Assembly: GCF_003626695.1 (NCBI RefSeq)
Contig: NZ_RBAH01000015.1
Coordinates: 124,001-188,000, forward strand
Direction: 5' to 3'
Length of the DNA stretch: 64,000 nt
Origin: Paenibacillus ginsengarvi
GTDB lineage: Bacteria; Bacillota; Bacilli; Paenibacillales; NBRC-103111
Position numbers and translations under genes: made by a program. A model generated the notes under the pieces. It was not told the origin of the DNA and ran no database searches. It saw only the letters and a program-made list of their open reading frames with translations. Of this stretch, positions 26,243-35,205 are shown piece after piece. Numbering within the stretch: the stretch's first letter is position 1; every line of letters begins with the position of its first letter.

Positions 26243-26929
26243 TTACGCCTGACGCGACGAATTGAGCCAGCGGTAAACGGCTGCGGCCAGCGCTCCCCCT
26301 ATAAGCGGGGAGACGAGAAATACCCAAACTTGCGATAAAGCATTGCCGCCGAGCAGCAGCGCCGGACCCAGGCTTCGCGCCGGGTTGACGGAAGTCCCCG
26401 TCAGACCGATCCCCAAAATATGTACGAATACAAGCGTCAAGCCGATGACCAGCCCGGCAACGGCACCATGGCTTTGGGAAGAGGTGACGCCGAGAATCGC
26501 ATAAATGAAGACGAATGTCAAAATAATCTCGACGATCACGGCCATCGTCATCGTAATCCCGATGCCGTAGCCATCGCCGAAGCCGTTTTGGCCCAGGCTC
26601 GTGACGTCCGCCCCGGTCGAGGCGATGATCGCATACAGCACGGCCGCTCCCGCGATAGCGCCGACGATCTGAGCGATGACGTAGCCGACGAAATCGGCGG
26701 CCGACAGCTTGCGCAGAAGCAGCATTGCCAGCGATACGGCCGGATTGACATGGCAGCCGGATACGGAGCCGATCACGTACGCCATCGCCACGATGGCCAG
26801 ACCGAAGGCGAAGGCGATTCCCAGGTTGCCGAGATTGCCGCCCGCCGTTGCGGCGCTGCCGCAGCCGAACAGAACGAGCACGAACGTTCCGATCGCTTCG
26901 GCCGCATACTTTTTGACTGGTGTGTTCAT
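26243..26929 (-). CDS. aqpZ: Aquaporin (MIP family, AqpZ-like)
   Basis: A 228-residue channel with six helices and the two Asn-Pro-Ala boxes, HVNPAVSLA and SVNPARSLGPALL. The residues around the pore (His-type constriction, Arg after the second NPA) suit a water-selective AqpZ rather than a glycerol facilitator, which usually has an Asp after the second box. A near-perfect AAAGGAGG lies before the ATG. The gene is convergent with nothing nearby and divergent from the GHL6-like gene. Confidence 0.9.
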   Translation of the reverse strand: MNTPVKKYAAEAIGTFVLVLFGCGSAATAGGNLGNLGIAFAFGLAIVAMAYVIGSVSGCHVNPAVSLAMLLLRKLSAADFVGYVIAQIVGAIAGAAVLYAIIASTGADVTSLGQNGFGDGYGIGITMTMAVIVEIILTFVFIYAILGVTSSQSHGAVAGLVIGLTLVFVHILGIGLTGTSVNPARSLGPALLLGGNALSQVWVFLVSPLIGGALAAAVYRWLNSSRQA

Positions 26930-26960
26930 AGAAAACCTCCTTTATTTGATATATACTCAG

Positions 26961-27068
26961 TTCCAGTATATGGAATGCATATAGACAAAAACTGAACAAA
27001 TTGGATTCGATCCAAGCTGGAAAAATGAATAGACAAACAGAATGCATTCAATATATTATATAATATAT
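26961..27068. promoter_or_regulatory. Cluster of dyads in the aqpZ/glycosidase divergent region
   Basis: Four perfect palindromes lie within 110 bases: TTCCA-GTATA-TGGAA (26961-26975), TTGGAT-TCG-ATCCAA (27001-27015), GAATGCATTC (27040-27049) and ATATATTATATAATATAT (27051-27068). The last is AT-rich and may include a -10 element for the gene at 27111. The others are operator candidates with no assigned regulator. Confidence 0.45.
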
Positions 27069-27110
27069 AATGTAAAACCATATTCATTCCACCAGAATCG
27101 AGGTCGTCCC

Positions 27111-29060
27111 ATGCGAAAGCTGAAACGAGCCGTCCATCTCGACTTTCACACGATGCCGAATGTAACCGATTTTGCCGCCGGATTCGATGCCCGGGAGTTT
27201 GCCCGTACGCTGAAACAGGCGAAGGTCGATTTTGTTAACGTATTCGCCAAATGCAATCTTGGATTCGCTTACTACCCGACCGAGATCGGCGTCCCTTATC
27301 CGTATATGAAGGGGGATATGCTGGGAGAGATAATTGAGGAATGCCATAAGGAAGGCATCGGCGTAGCCGCTTACTTCAATATCGGTCTCGATCACGAGAT
27401 GGCGCGCAAGCACCGGGACTGGTCGGTCGTGAACAAGGAAGGTCAGGTCATCTGGGGAGACCGGACGGGGAACTTTTTTCGCTTGATGTGTTTGAATTCC
27501 GGCTATCGCGACTATACGCTCGGGATGATCCGGGAAGTCGTGGAGCGGTATCCGGTCGACGGCATTTTTCTCGACTGCCTGGTGATGAACCCGTGCTACG
27601 GGAACGAATGTCAGGAGCTGCTGCACGCAAGCGGCGGCGATCCTTTGAACGACAAGGAAGTGGAGGCGTTTACGAGACAGACGGTCATCGACTTTTGTTG
27701 GGATGTCAAGGCGATTACCGGTGACGATCTGCTGCTGCTGCCGAACGGGCTCGGGCACGTGCATTGCGAAGGGCTCGGCACTCATATCGAGATCGAATGC
27801 TTGCCCGGCGCATGGGGTTATGACTATTTCGCCGCGCAGGCGGCCTTCGCCCGGACGCTGGGCAAGCAGGTGCTGTATATGACGGGGCGGTTCCATGCCA
27901 ACTGGGGAGATTTCGGCGGATTGAAGAGCAAAGCCTCGCTGGAGTACGATGTCTGGGATGCGCTTATGAACGGCATCGGAACGTCGGTAGGCGACCATAT
28001 GCATCCGCGGGACGGACTCGATGCCACCGTCTACCGCCAGATCGCGGACGTGTACGAGGATGTCGAACGGCTAGAGCCTTGGACGGACGGGGCTGTCGCA
28101 GCCGCGGATATAGCGGTCGTTTTGCCGGAGGGCAGCGATCTCGGCTCTAACAACCCGCGTTTTCAGAAAGGGCAGCAGTTGCTGTATGCGGCTGCGCGTA
28201 TGCTGGGCGAGCTGAAGTATACGTTCGATATTGTCTGGGAGACGGGGGATTTCTCGGCCTACAAGCTGATCGTGCTGCCTGACGAAATTACAATTACGTC
28301 GGTGCTGAAAGCGAAGCTGGAGGAGCATCTGGCGGAAGGAAAAGGGATTGTAAGCACGGGCTTCTCCGGCCTGAACGAAGAGCGGACCGGGTTTGCGATC
28401 GATGCCTGGAACATGGAATTCGGCGGCGCCGATTCGCGGAACGTCTCCTACTACAAGATGCTGGAGCCGTCCGCCGGCTTCGAGCCGGACTTCAAATACG
28501 CCGCCTACCGGCAAGGGATACGTTTGAACAAAGGCGCGGATTGCACGGTCATCGCCGAGGACTGCGAACCGTATTCGAATAAGATGTGGGACGGGTTTCA
28601 CGGCTATTTTTACACGCCGCCGGCAGACGTCTCCGGCCACGCGGCGGTTGCGCGTTCGGGCCAGGTGATTCAGATCGCCCACCGGCTGTTTTTTAGCTAC
28701 TGGCACCAGGCATATCCGGCAGACAAACAATTGCTGCAATATTGCATCCGTCAGCTTATGCCGGAGCCGCTCGTCCGCACGGAAGGTTTGCCGTCTACGG
28801 CGCGGATCGGCGTGACCCGCAAGGGCGGGATGGAGCTGATTCACATCAAGACGACGTATCCGGAGCTGCGCGGGAAGTACAATGTGATCGAGGAGCATAA
28901 CGTCGTACACGGTGGTATTGTCCACATCCGCGGAGGCGACGTGAAACGCGTGTACACGGCACCGGACCAAACGCCGCTTGCGTTCGACGAGGTCGGCGGT
29001 TATACGCGCATTCCGCTTCCGCCCATCCCCGGCTATTTGCTCGTCGTAGTCGAGCGGTGA
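27111..29060 (+). CDS. GHL6/alpha-L-fucosidase-like glycoside hydrolase
   Basis: A 649-residue cytoplasmic protein with a TIM-barrel N-terminal half: FVNVFAKCNLGFAYYPTEIG, IGVAAYFNIGLDHEMARKH, YPVDGIFLDCLVMNPCYGNEC, LLLLPNGLGHVHC. After about residue 340 a flavodoxin-like part follows (IAVVLPEGSDLGSNNPRFQK, YKLIVLPDEI), as in the beta-galactosidase trimerisation domain. This order is seen in proteins annotated as hypothetical glycosyl hydrolase 6 or fucosidase-like. Substrate cannot be inferred. The ATG at 27111 has GAGG seven bases upstream. An earlier in-frame ATG at 27042 lies in the AT-rich control region. Confidence 0.7.
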   Translation: MRKLKRAVHLDFHTMPNVTDFAAGFDAREFARTLKQAKVDFVNVFAKCNLGFAYYPTEIGVPYPYMKGDMLGEIIEECHKEGIGVAAYFNIGLDHEMARKHRDWSVVNKEGQVIWGDRTGNFFRLMCLNSGYRDYTLGMIREVVERYPVDGIFLDCLVMNPCYGNECQELLHASGGDPLNDKEVEAFTRQTVIDFCWDVKAITGDDLLLLPNGLGHVHCEGLGTHIEIECLPGAWGYDYFAAQAAFARTLGKQVLYMTGRFHANWGDFGGLKSKASLEYDVWDALMNGIGTSVGDHMHPRDGLDATVYRQIADVYEDVERLEPWTDGAVAAADIAVVLPEGSDLGSNNPRFQKGQQLLYAAARMLGELKYTFDIVWETGDFSAYKLIVLPDEITITSVLKAKLEEHLAEGKGIVSTGFSGLNEERTGFAIDAWNMEFGGADSRNVSYYKMLEPSAGFEPDFKYAAYRQGIRLNKGADCTVIAEDCEPYSNKMWDGFHGYFYTPPADVSGHAAVARSGQVIQIAHRLFFSYWHQAYPADKQLLQYCIRQLMPEPLVRTEGLPSTARIGVTRKGGMELIHIKTTYPELRGKYNVIEEHNVVHGGIVHIRGGDVKRVYTAPDQTPLAFDEVGGYTRIPLPPIPGYLLVVVER

Positions 29061-29097
29061 GCGGCTGCCTGCTGCGGCGTCAAACGATAAAGAATAG

Positions 29098-29133
29098 AAC
29101 GGACCCTTCCATGTGGAAGGCGTCCGTTTTTTT
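29098..29133. terminator. Terminator between convergent genes
   Basis: AACGGACcCTTCC (29098-29110) pairs with GGAAGgcGTCCGTT and seven T follow. A-rich sequence on the other side allows use from both directions. Confidence 0.85.
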
Positions 29134-29137
29134 GTGC

Positions 29138-30040
29138 TCAGCCGCCGATTCTTTTCGTACGTGCGAGAATCGATCGGGCATACTCGGAGGGCGTCATGTC
29201 GGAGAGCCGCTTGAACTGTCTGGAGAAATGGTGCACGCTGCTGTAGCCGAGGTTTTCCGCGATCGCCGAAATATTCCCGTTTTCCTCGCGGATGAGCTGC
29301 TTGGCCCGATCTATTTTCAGCCGATTGAAATATTCCATCGCTCCGATTCCGGCATGATCCTTGAACAGCATTTTCAGCCCCGTGCGGCTGATCGCGAAAA
29401 TGTCGCATAACTGGTCGAGCGTGTAATTTTGAGCGATATTGCGCTGCATAAAATGAATCATGTTCGTAAACGATTCGTTGCCCGGTTTTTCCCCGACCGG
29501 CGAAGCTTGTCTCTCTGCGCTTTGCTCCGCTCTCCTTCGGCGAATGAGACGAATCAAAAAAATTTCCAAATAATTGCGGATCAGCTGTTCGCCGCCGAAT
29601 ACGGCGCTCTCCTTCTCATGCGGACAGCCGGATATATTGGGCGAGTTGACGGGCGGATCAAAGGCGAGCAGCCCCTCCTGCACGATAAAGGACAGGATGC
29701 GGTACTCATCCTCCTGCAGCCGAAAGCGGCAGTCCCCCTCAAAAACGGACATGCATGCCGCATCGCATTCGAACGAGAGAATGATGATATTGGAAGTCGT
29801 CTTGTTCAAGGCCCTTCCGCCGTGAAACAAATTCGGCATGAAGAACAGGATGTCGCCCTGTCTGAGATGATACGTCCCCAGATCGGTAAAAAACTCCACT
29901 TCGCCTTTATCGATATAGATGAACTCCCAGAAATCATGTCTTTCCCCTCGCGTATAAAAATGTTTGGACATTTCCCGGTAATAAAAGGTGACCAGCTTGC
30001 GAATGGTCAGTTCTTCTTTGAGCGTATGTCTGGGACGCAT
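29138..30040 (-). CDS. AraC-family regulator with cupin sensor
   Basis: A 300-residue regulator. Residues 1 to about 150 form a cupin sugar-binding part (FWEFIYIDKGEVEFFTDLGTYHLRQGDILFFMPNLFHGG). The C-terminal 100 residues are the double helix-turn-helix (YTLDQLCDIFAISRTGLKMLFK and ISAIAENLGYSSVHHFSRQFKR). The start at 30040 (MRPRHTLKEE) has AAGGGGG ten bases upstream; an open extension to 30199 has no ribosome site. It is divergent from the operon of SBP, secreted GH, GH78 and oxidoreductase and is the likely activator of it. Confidence 0.9.
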   Translation of the reverse strand: MRPRHTLKEELTIRKLVTFYYREMSKHFYTRGERHDFWEFIYIDKGEVEFFTDLGTYHLRQGDILFFMPNLFHGGRALNKTTSNIIILSFECDAACMSVFEGDCRFRLQEDEYRILSFIVQEGLLAFDPPVNSPNISGCPHEKESAVFGGEQLIRNYLEIFLIRLIRRRRAEQSAERQASPVGEKPGNESFTNMIHFMQRNIAQNYTLDQLCDIFAISRTGLKMLFKDHAGIGAMEYFNRLKIDRAKQLIREENGNISAIAENLGYSSVHHFSRQFKRLSDMTPSEYARSILARTKRIGG

Positions 30041-30258
30041 GGGCCGGATTCCCCCTTGAACCAATTGAAATCGCTTGCAGCCGATGATAGTGAGCGGTAT
30101 CGCTAGCAATTCTATTATATTTCCGTTCCGATTTGAAAAAAAGAGGGGGAAACAGGCTGTCGCTCCAGCCCGGGGGAGCTGCAAACCGGGAAAGGGCAAG
30201 GAACATCCGGGATTTTCACCGAGGCGGAGCCGGCGGTTCTGACCGGATTGACAAAACG

Positions 30259-30276
30259 TTTGACCTTTGCGTCAAA
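30259..30276. promoter_or_regulatory. TTTGAC-N6-GTCAAA dyad in the AraC/SBP divergent region
   Basis: TTTGAC (30259-30264) and GTCAAA (30271-30276) form a perfect dyad, and another TTGAC stands 12 bases earlier at 30248, making a direct repeat as AraC proteins often bind. This is the clearest control site in the gene-free stretch 30041-30462. The rest shows no hairpin with a T run and no convincing open frame. Confidence 0.45.
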
Positions 30277-30462
30277 GCCCGATTTGCCTTTCCGGCCTTA
30301 TGATAAACGTGAACCGTTCGGCTGGCAGGTGACGGGAATGGAGCCGGCCGGTTATACACGTGGCAGTAATCGGTTTCCGCCACAGCAGGATTACCTGATC
30401 GTACGGTCAGCGGGGTCAAACCATCACGGCAAGTTAATCACATGAAGCAGGGGGAAACGAAC

Positions 30463-31818
30463 ATGGCAACCAAGGTTAACAAAGTGAGCAAGTATGTAGT
30501 TCCGGCACTGATCGCCGGCATAATGCTAACGGCATCAGGCTGTTCCGGAGGCGGCGGGGAACAAGGAAAGAGTGGCGGTGGAGCTACTGCCGAAGGAGGC
30601 AGCCAGCCGGTCAAACGCTCGGAGCCGGTCGAGCTTGTCATTCATACGAACAATGGGGGGACGCCGGAAAGCTTCGATGCGAACTACGGGAACCGCATTC
30701 GTCAAAAATTCCCCGACTACAAAATCACATACATCCAGAGCAAGGCGGGGAGCACGCTTCAGGACTTGCTCGCGACCGGGCAGCGCGTAGATATTTTGTT
30801 TCAGACCGATTCGTATTATTTCGAATTGGCGCAAGGCTCCAAGCTGGAATTCGACATGACAGATCTAGCCAAAAAACACGGCGTCGATCTGAATGCGTTC
30901 GAGCCCCGGATCATCGAAGGCTTGAAAGCCTCGGGCGGCGGCAAGCTGTATGCGCTTCCGGTCAGCAACATGATTCAGGTCATGTACTACAACAAATCGA
31001 TATTCGATAAATTCGGCGTTCCTTATCCGAAGGACGGGATGAACTGGGATGAAGTTCAGGAGCTGGGGAAAAAGCTCGACCGCGAAGACGGAGGCGTCTC
31101 CTATATCGGATTTACGGCTTCGCCGGCCCATATTTTGGGCAACAACCAATATTCAATCCCTTATGTGGACGCCAAGACGGACAAGCCGACCTTCCTCGAC
31201 AGCACCTGGAACAAGCTGTTCGAGACGTACCTGCTGACGCCGGGAAAAACCGAAGGCTACCAGAAGTTCGTCACCGGCAAAAAGAAGCTTCCGTACCGGC
31301 TTGAATTTACAGATACGCCGATGCTGGGCATGTTCGTGTTTAACTCGAGCTTCCCGTTTTCGATCCCGAATATCAACGATATCAATTGGGATCTGGTGGC
31401 GCTGCCTACGTTCAAGGAGAAGCCGAAGGTCGGCTCGCAGTCCATGCCCGTCGTGTTCGGCATGACCTCGATGGCGAAGGACAAGGACGAGGCGATGGAG
31501 GTCATCAAATATTTGGGATCTGAAGAATTCCAGATGCCCGAAGCCAAAAAAGGCAATATGCCCGTTCTGACCAGCGCGGCCGTAAGGAAAGCATTTGCCC
31601 AGGATACGCCGTTCAAGGACAAAAACTGGGGAGCGCTGTATTACAACGAGATCGCCCCAAGCGTTCCGAAAAATCCTTATCTGCTGTCAGTTGAGAAAGT
31701 GCTTACGCCGTATGTGCAGCAGGTGATCGAAGGGAAAAAAGATGTGAATACGGCGCTGCGCGAAGCGCAAGAGCAGGCCGAGAAAACGATCGCCGACGCG
31801 AAGCTCAAAAATAAATAG
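30463..31818 (+). CDS. ABC sugar-binding lipoprotein, orphan (subfamily copy 2)
   Basis: A 451-residue solute-binding protein with lipobox LTASGC at about residues 22-27, then a Gly/Ser-rich tether (SGGGGEQGKSGGG). It carries the subfamily signature NKSIFDKFGVPYPKDGMNWDE and the C-terminal pattern VIEGKKDVNTALREAQEQAEK that recurs in the other copies. The ATG at 30463 has AGGGGG eight bases upstream. It heads an operon with a secreted glycosidase and a GH78 rhamnosidase, so its ligand may be a rhamnose-containing oligosaccharide (inference). No permease genes are adjacent. Confidence 0.9.
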   Translation: MATKVNKVSKYVVPALIAGIMLTASGCSGGGGEQGKSGGGATAEGGSQPVKRSEPVELVIHTNNGGTPESFDANYGNRIRQKFPDYKITYIQSKAGSTLQDLLATGQRVDILFQTDSYYFELAQGSKLEFDMTDLAKKHGVDLNAFEPRIIEGLKASGGGKLYALPVSNMIQVMYYNKSIFDKFGVPYPKDGMNWDEVQELGKKLDREDGGVSYIGFTASPAHILGNNQYSIPYVDAKTDKPTFLDSTWNKLFETYLLTPGKTEGYQKFVTGKKKLPYRLEFTDTPMLGMFVFNSSFPFSIPNINDINWDLVALPTFKEKPKVGSQSMPVVFGMTSMAKDKDEAMEVIKYLGSEEFQMPEAKKGNMPVLTSAAVRKAFAQDTPFKDKNWGALYYNEIAPSVPKNPYLLSVEKVLTPYVQQVIEGKKDVNTALREAQEQAEKTIADAKLKNK

Positions 31819-31860
31819 GTACAACCTGTTCGTAAACTTAAGGCAAATGGAGGGGTACAC

Positions 31861-34800
31861 ATGAATGGATCTGGCTCATGGCCGCCGAATCGGCGATGGA
31901 AGTCCGTCAAGCCCAATATCGCAATCCTTTGTCTGCTAGCGCTGCTGTTTCAACTGCTTGGTATAACGGCGTCGACACCGCCGGCAATCGCTCAAAACGT
32001 AGGCGACGACGTCATGCAAAACGGAGGCTTCGAGCAAACGGCCGAAAGCAAGCCTCTCCCCTGGCTGGCGATGGGCGGCTGGACCAACCCCGAGATTCGG
32101 CTGCTTCCCGAAGCGGCGCGCTCGGGCTCGGCAGGAATCCGGATCGAAACGACCCAGAGTACCAATCCGTGGATCGCGCAGGATGTACTCGTCGAGCCGG
32201 GCGCGGTATACGACGTGTCGGTCTGGCTGAAGTCGCCCGGAGTTAGCGGAAGCGTAGGCGTGAAATTCGAATATTACAAAGGCCAGGTGCGAACGGCGGC
32301 CAATCGGCTTAGTGCGTACGATATGCAGAAAAATGTGCCCGCCGCCGATCTGACGGGCAGTTGGCAAAATTTGCGGTTCGAGGCCGCGATTCCCGAGGAA
32401 GCCGGACTTGTTCTCGTCTACTTGCGGATGTACGGAGCCGGGTCCGTGGATTGGGACGACGCTTCGTTCACTCTGGTGAAGACGAAGCCGCTGATCGATC
32501 TGACGACCGACCGGATCTTCTACTATGCCGACGCGGAAGAGGGGACGGTGAAGGCCGCTTTTCACTCGCCCGTCACCCCGCTTGAGCAGCTGCACGCAGA
32601 AGCGCGCGTGTATCGGGATTCAACCGGCGTCGTTATGGCGACCTATGCTCACGGCAGCGCGGCGCTGCCGATGAGCTTTCCTTTCGACCCGTCGCTGATG
32701 GTCAAGGACGAACCGTACCGGGTGGAGGTCCGTCTGCTGGACAGCTCGAATGCGGTGATGGACACGGTGACCTCTCTCGTGTACCGGATCGACCGCCCGA
32801 CGATGCTTCGCAGCGACGGAACGGTTCTGGTGGACGGCGAGCCGTTTTTCCCGATTGCGGCGTATCATGTGCGTTTAACCGACTACCCATATTTGCACGA
32901 AGCGGGAATCAATACGGTGCAAGGGATCGTCACGAACAGCGCCAATGCGCTGCAGAGCGCACTCGATGCTGCGCAGATGAGCGGGCTGAAGGTGATGGTT
33001 CCGCTGTACTACAACATGAAGGTGAAGGAAAATGCGGCGCAAACCGCCTTGTTCGTAAACCGGTTCAAAACGCACCCGGCGGTGCTCGCCTGGATGATTA
33101 TGGACGAACCGTTCTCCAACGGCAAAACGCTGCAAGAGCTTGCCGACGCCTACGGGCTGATTCGTTCGCTCGACAAGGCGCATCCGACCTATATGGTTGA
33201 GGCGCTGCCGCCGTATTACGCAGAGACGGCCAAGGTAACGGATATTTTGGTAACCGATGTATATACGATCCCGCGCGATCCGATCTCCCTCGTTGGCGAA
33301 CGCACCGCTATGGCCAAGCAGGCGGCTCGAGAGAAACCCGTCTGGAACGTGCTGCAAGCGATGTACAATCCGCCGAATTGGCCGGTGCTGCCGACGATTG
33401 CGGACGTGCGTAATACGGCTTATCAGTCGCTGCTGAACGGTTTGCAGGGGATCGCCTATTATTCGGTCAATGAAAATACGTTCCAGCTGCGCGATTCCGA
33501 GCTGTGGCCGGGGCTGGTCGACTTCCGTGAAGAATTGGGCCTGTTCGGCCGTCTTGTGACGGAAGGAAGCCGAATCGGCCAAGGGCAGACGGAATACGGC
33601 CGCTGGGCCGTTTGGGAAGACGGGGGCGTCCGTTACGCCGCAGCTGTAAATACGAGCGATGTTAATCGCGAAATGAGCATATCGCTCGGCATTACGGGTT
33701 ATCGCGCGGAACTGTTATATGGGGATACTCGCTCGGTGCTGGATAGTCAGGGCGGTGCGCTGACTGTGGACCTTGGCCCGAAGCAGTCGCTCCTGTACCG
33801 GATTACCTCGTTCGAGAGCAGGATGATGGACGCATTGGCGATCTCGGCGCAAGCGTCCGGGCTTTCTGCGGATGTCCAGTGGACTTCCGGCGTGAGCCAG
33901 CTTGAGGCCAAGCTGAACGCGATCCGGGACGAACTCGCCGGCAGCGCTCCCGACCCCGACGCAGCCGTCCAAGCCGCGATTCAGGCTTTCGGCCTTACGG
34001 CGTTATTGGCGGATTGGGCTAACCAGCTCGGCAGCGGCTCACCCAAGCCGGATATGCTCGGCGCTCTTGGTGGAATCAGAGAGCAGCTCGGGCCGATCGC
34101 CGCCTCGTATGTGCAGAGCGAACTCCAAGTCGAAGGGGACCTGCTGGTCGGCCAGGAAGAGCTTAACGAGCTTGCGTTCACAATGCGTAACGGAGCCGGG
34201 AGCGGACTGCAGAATGTGCAGGTCACGCTTAAGCTTCCGGAGGCGTTCGGGCTGGAGCCGGATACGCGCACCGTTGCCCAGCTCGGCAGCGGCCAATCGG
34301 CTACGGAAACGTTCAGCTTCCGTATCGCCGGACCTTTATCGCTTAGCAGCTATCCGCTTCAGGCTTTCGTCGAGTTCGAGTATGCCAATCAGCCTGGCGT
34401 GCGGATTACGACGGATAAGTATCTGCGTTCGTCTTACACGGATTTGCTGACGGTGCAGACAGAGCCGGGTGTCATTCGGGCAAATAAAGGCGGCAGTTAT
34501 CCGTTTACGCTGAACGTAAAAAACAATGTGCCGAGAAGCCTAGAGGTCGGGTTCGAGCAGGTTCCGCCCGTGTCCGGCATGACTGTTCAGGTTCCAGCCC
34601 CGCTGCTTGTACCGGGCAATCAGCAAGCGACGGTCAGCGGTACGGTCTACTTGCCGCAAAGCGTCACTGACGGTGTCTACACGGCTACGATCCAGGTGAA
34701 GGCGGACGGGAAGCTCGTTCGGTCAATCCCGGTTCAGGCTTCTGTGGATAAAAACAGACTAATCAATCCGGGCTTCGAGCAGGCTAACGTTTCGGGAACG

Positions 34801-35205
34801 GGACCCGCCGGCTGGCTGATGCGCAAGGGAAACTGGGTGCAGGACGCTGTTTATGGCGGACAATATGCGGTTTCGTTACAGCCTGACGCTGCTAACGCCT
34901 GGAACGTCATTAACTCCGATCTGATAGCGGCGGAGCCCGGTGTCAACTATGTGCTGCGTGGCTGGGTGAAAAACAGCGCTGCCGCCGGAACCGTATCGAT
35001 CGGCTTGAGACAAGTCAAACAGGACGGCGTTTCCACGATCGGGTATACGTGGAAGGAGATCCCGCACAATTCCGGTTGGACGTTATACAAGCTGGAGGTT
35101 ACGGCTGCTTCGACAACGGGGTACGTTCAGGTTTACCTGTTGTCCGATACGGCTGCGAACGGCGAGGCTTGGTTTGATGAACTATATGTCGGGGAGCGCG
35201 GATGA
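31861..35205 (+). CDS. Large secreted multidomain glycosidase
   Basis: A 1114-residue secreted protein. A signal segment (IAILCLLALLFQLLGITAS) is followed by a jelly-roll carbohydrate-binding module (about 45-200; VMQNGGFEQTAE). A linker beta-domain and a TIM barrel (about 310-600) come next. The barrel contains WMIMDEP with Glu416 after beta-strand 4, as in clan GH-A acids. Two NEW3-like beta domains (about 760-960) and a second carbohydrate-binding module (about 965-1114; LINPGFEQANVSG) end it. The family number is not clear. It overlaps the next gene by four bases, so the two are translationally coupled. Its target is probably an outer polysaccharide later trimmed by the rhamnosidase. Confidence 0.75.
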   Translation: MNGSGSWPPNRRWKSVKPNIAILCLLALLFQLLGITASTPPAIAQNVGDDVMQNGGFEQTAESKPLPWLAMGGWTNPEIRLLPEAARSGSAGIRIETTQSTNPWIAQDVLVEPGAVYDVSVWLKSPGVSGSVGVKFEYYKGQVRTAANRLSAYDMQKNVPAADLTGSWQNLRFEAAIPEEAGLVLVYLRMYGAGSVDWDDASFTLVKTKPLIDLTTDRIFYYADAEEGTVKAAFHSPVTPLEQLHAEARVYRDSTGVVMATYAHGSAALPMSFPFDPSLMVKDEPYRVEVRLLDSSNAVMDTVTSLVYRIDRPTMLRSDGTVLVDGEPFFPIAAYHVRLTDYPYLHEAGINTVQGIVTNSANALQSALDAAQMSGLKVMVPLYYNMKVKENAAQTALFVNRFKTHPAVLAWMIMDEPFSNGKTLQELADAYGLIRSLDKAHPTYMVEALPPYYAETAKVTDILVTDVYTIPRDPISLVGERTAMAKQAAREKPVWNVLQAMYNPPNWPVLPTIADVRNTAYQSLLNGLQGIAYYSVNENTFQLRDSELWPGLVDFREELGLFGRLVTEGSRIGQGQTEYGRWAVWEDGGVRYAAAVNTSDVNREMSISLGITGYRAELLYGDTRSVLDSQGGALTVDLGPKQSLLYRITSFESRMMDALAISAQASGLSADVQWTSGVSQLEAKLNAIRDELAGSAPDPDAAVQAAIQAFGLTALLADWANQLGSGSPKPDMLGALGGIREQLGPIAASYVQSELQVEGDLLVGQEELNELAFTMRNGAGSGLQNVQVTLKLPEAFGLEPDTRTVAQLGSGQSATETFSFRIAGPLSLSSYPLQAFVEFEYANQPGVRITTDKYLRSSYTDLLTVQTEPGVIRANKGGSYPFTLNVKNNVPRSLEVGFEQVPPVSGMTVQVPAPLLVPGNQQATVSGTVYLPQSVTDGVYTATIQVKADGKLVRSIPVQASVDKNRLINPGFEQANVSGTGPAGWLMRKGNWVQDAVYGGQYAVSLQPDAANAWNVINSDLIAAEPGVNYVLRGWVKNSAAAGTVSIGLRQVKQDGVSTIGYTWKEIPHNSGWTLYKLEVTAASTTGYVQVYLLSDTAANGEAWFDELYVGERG

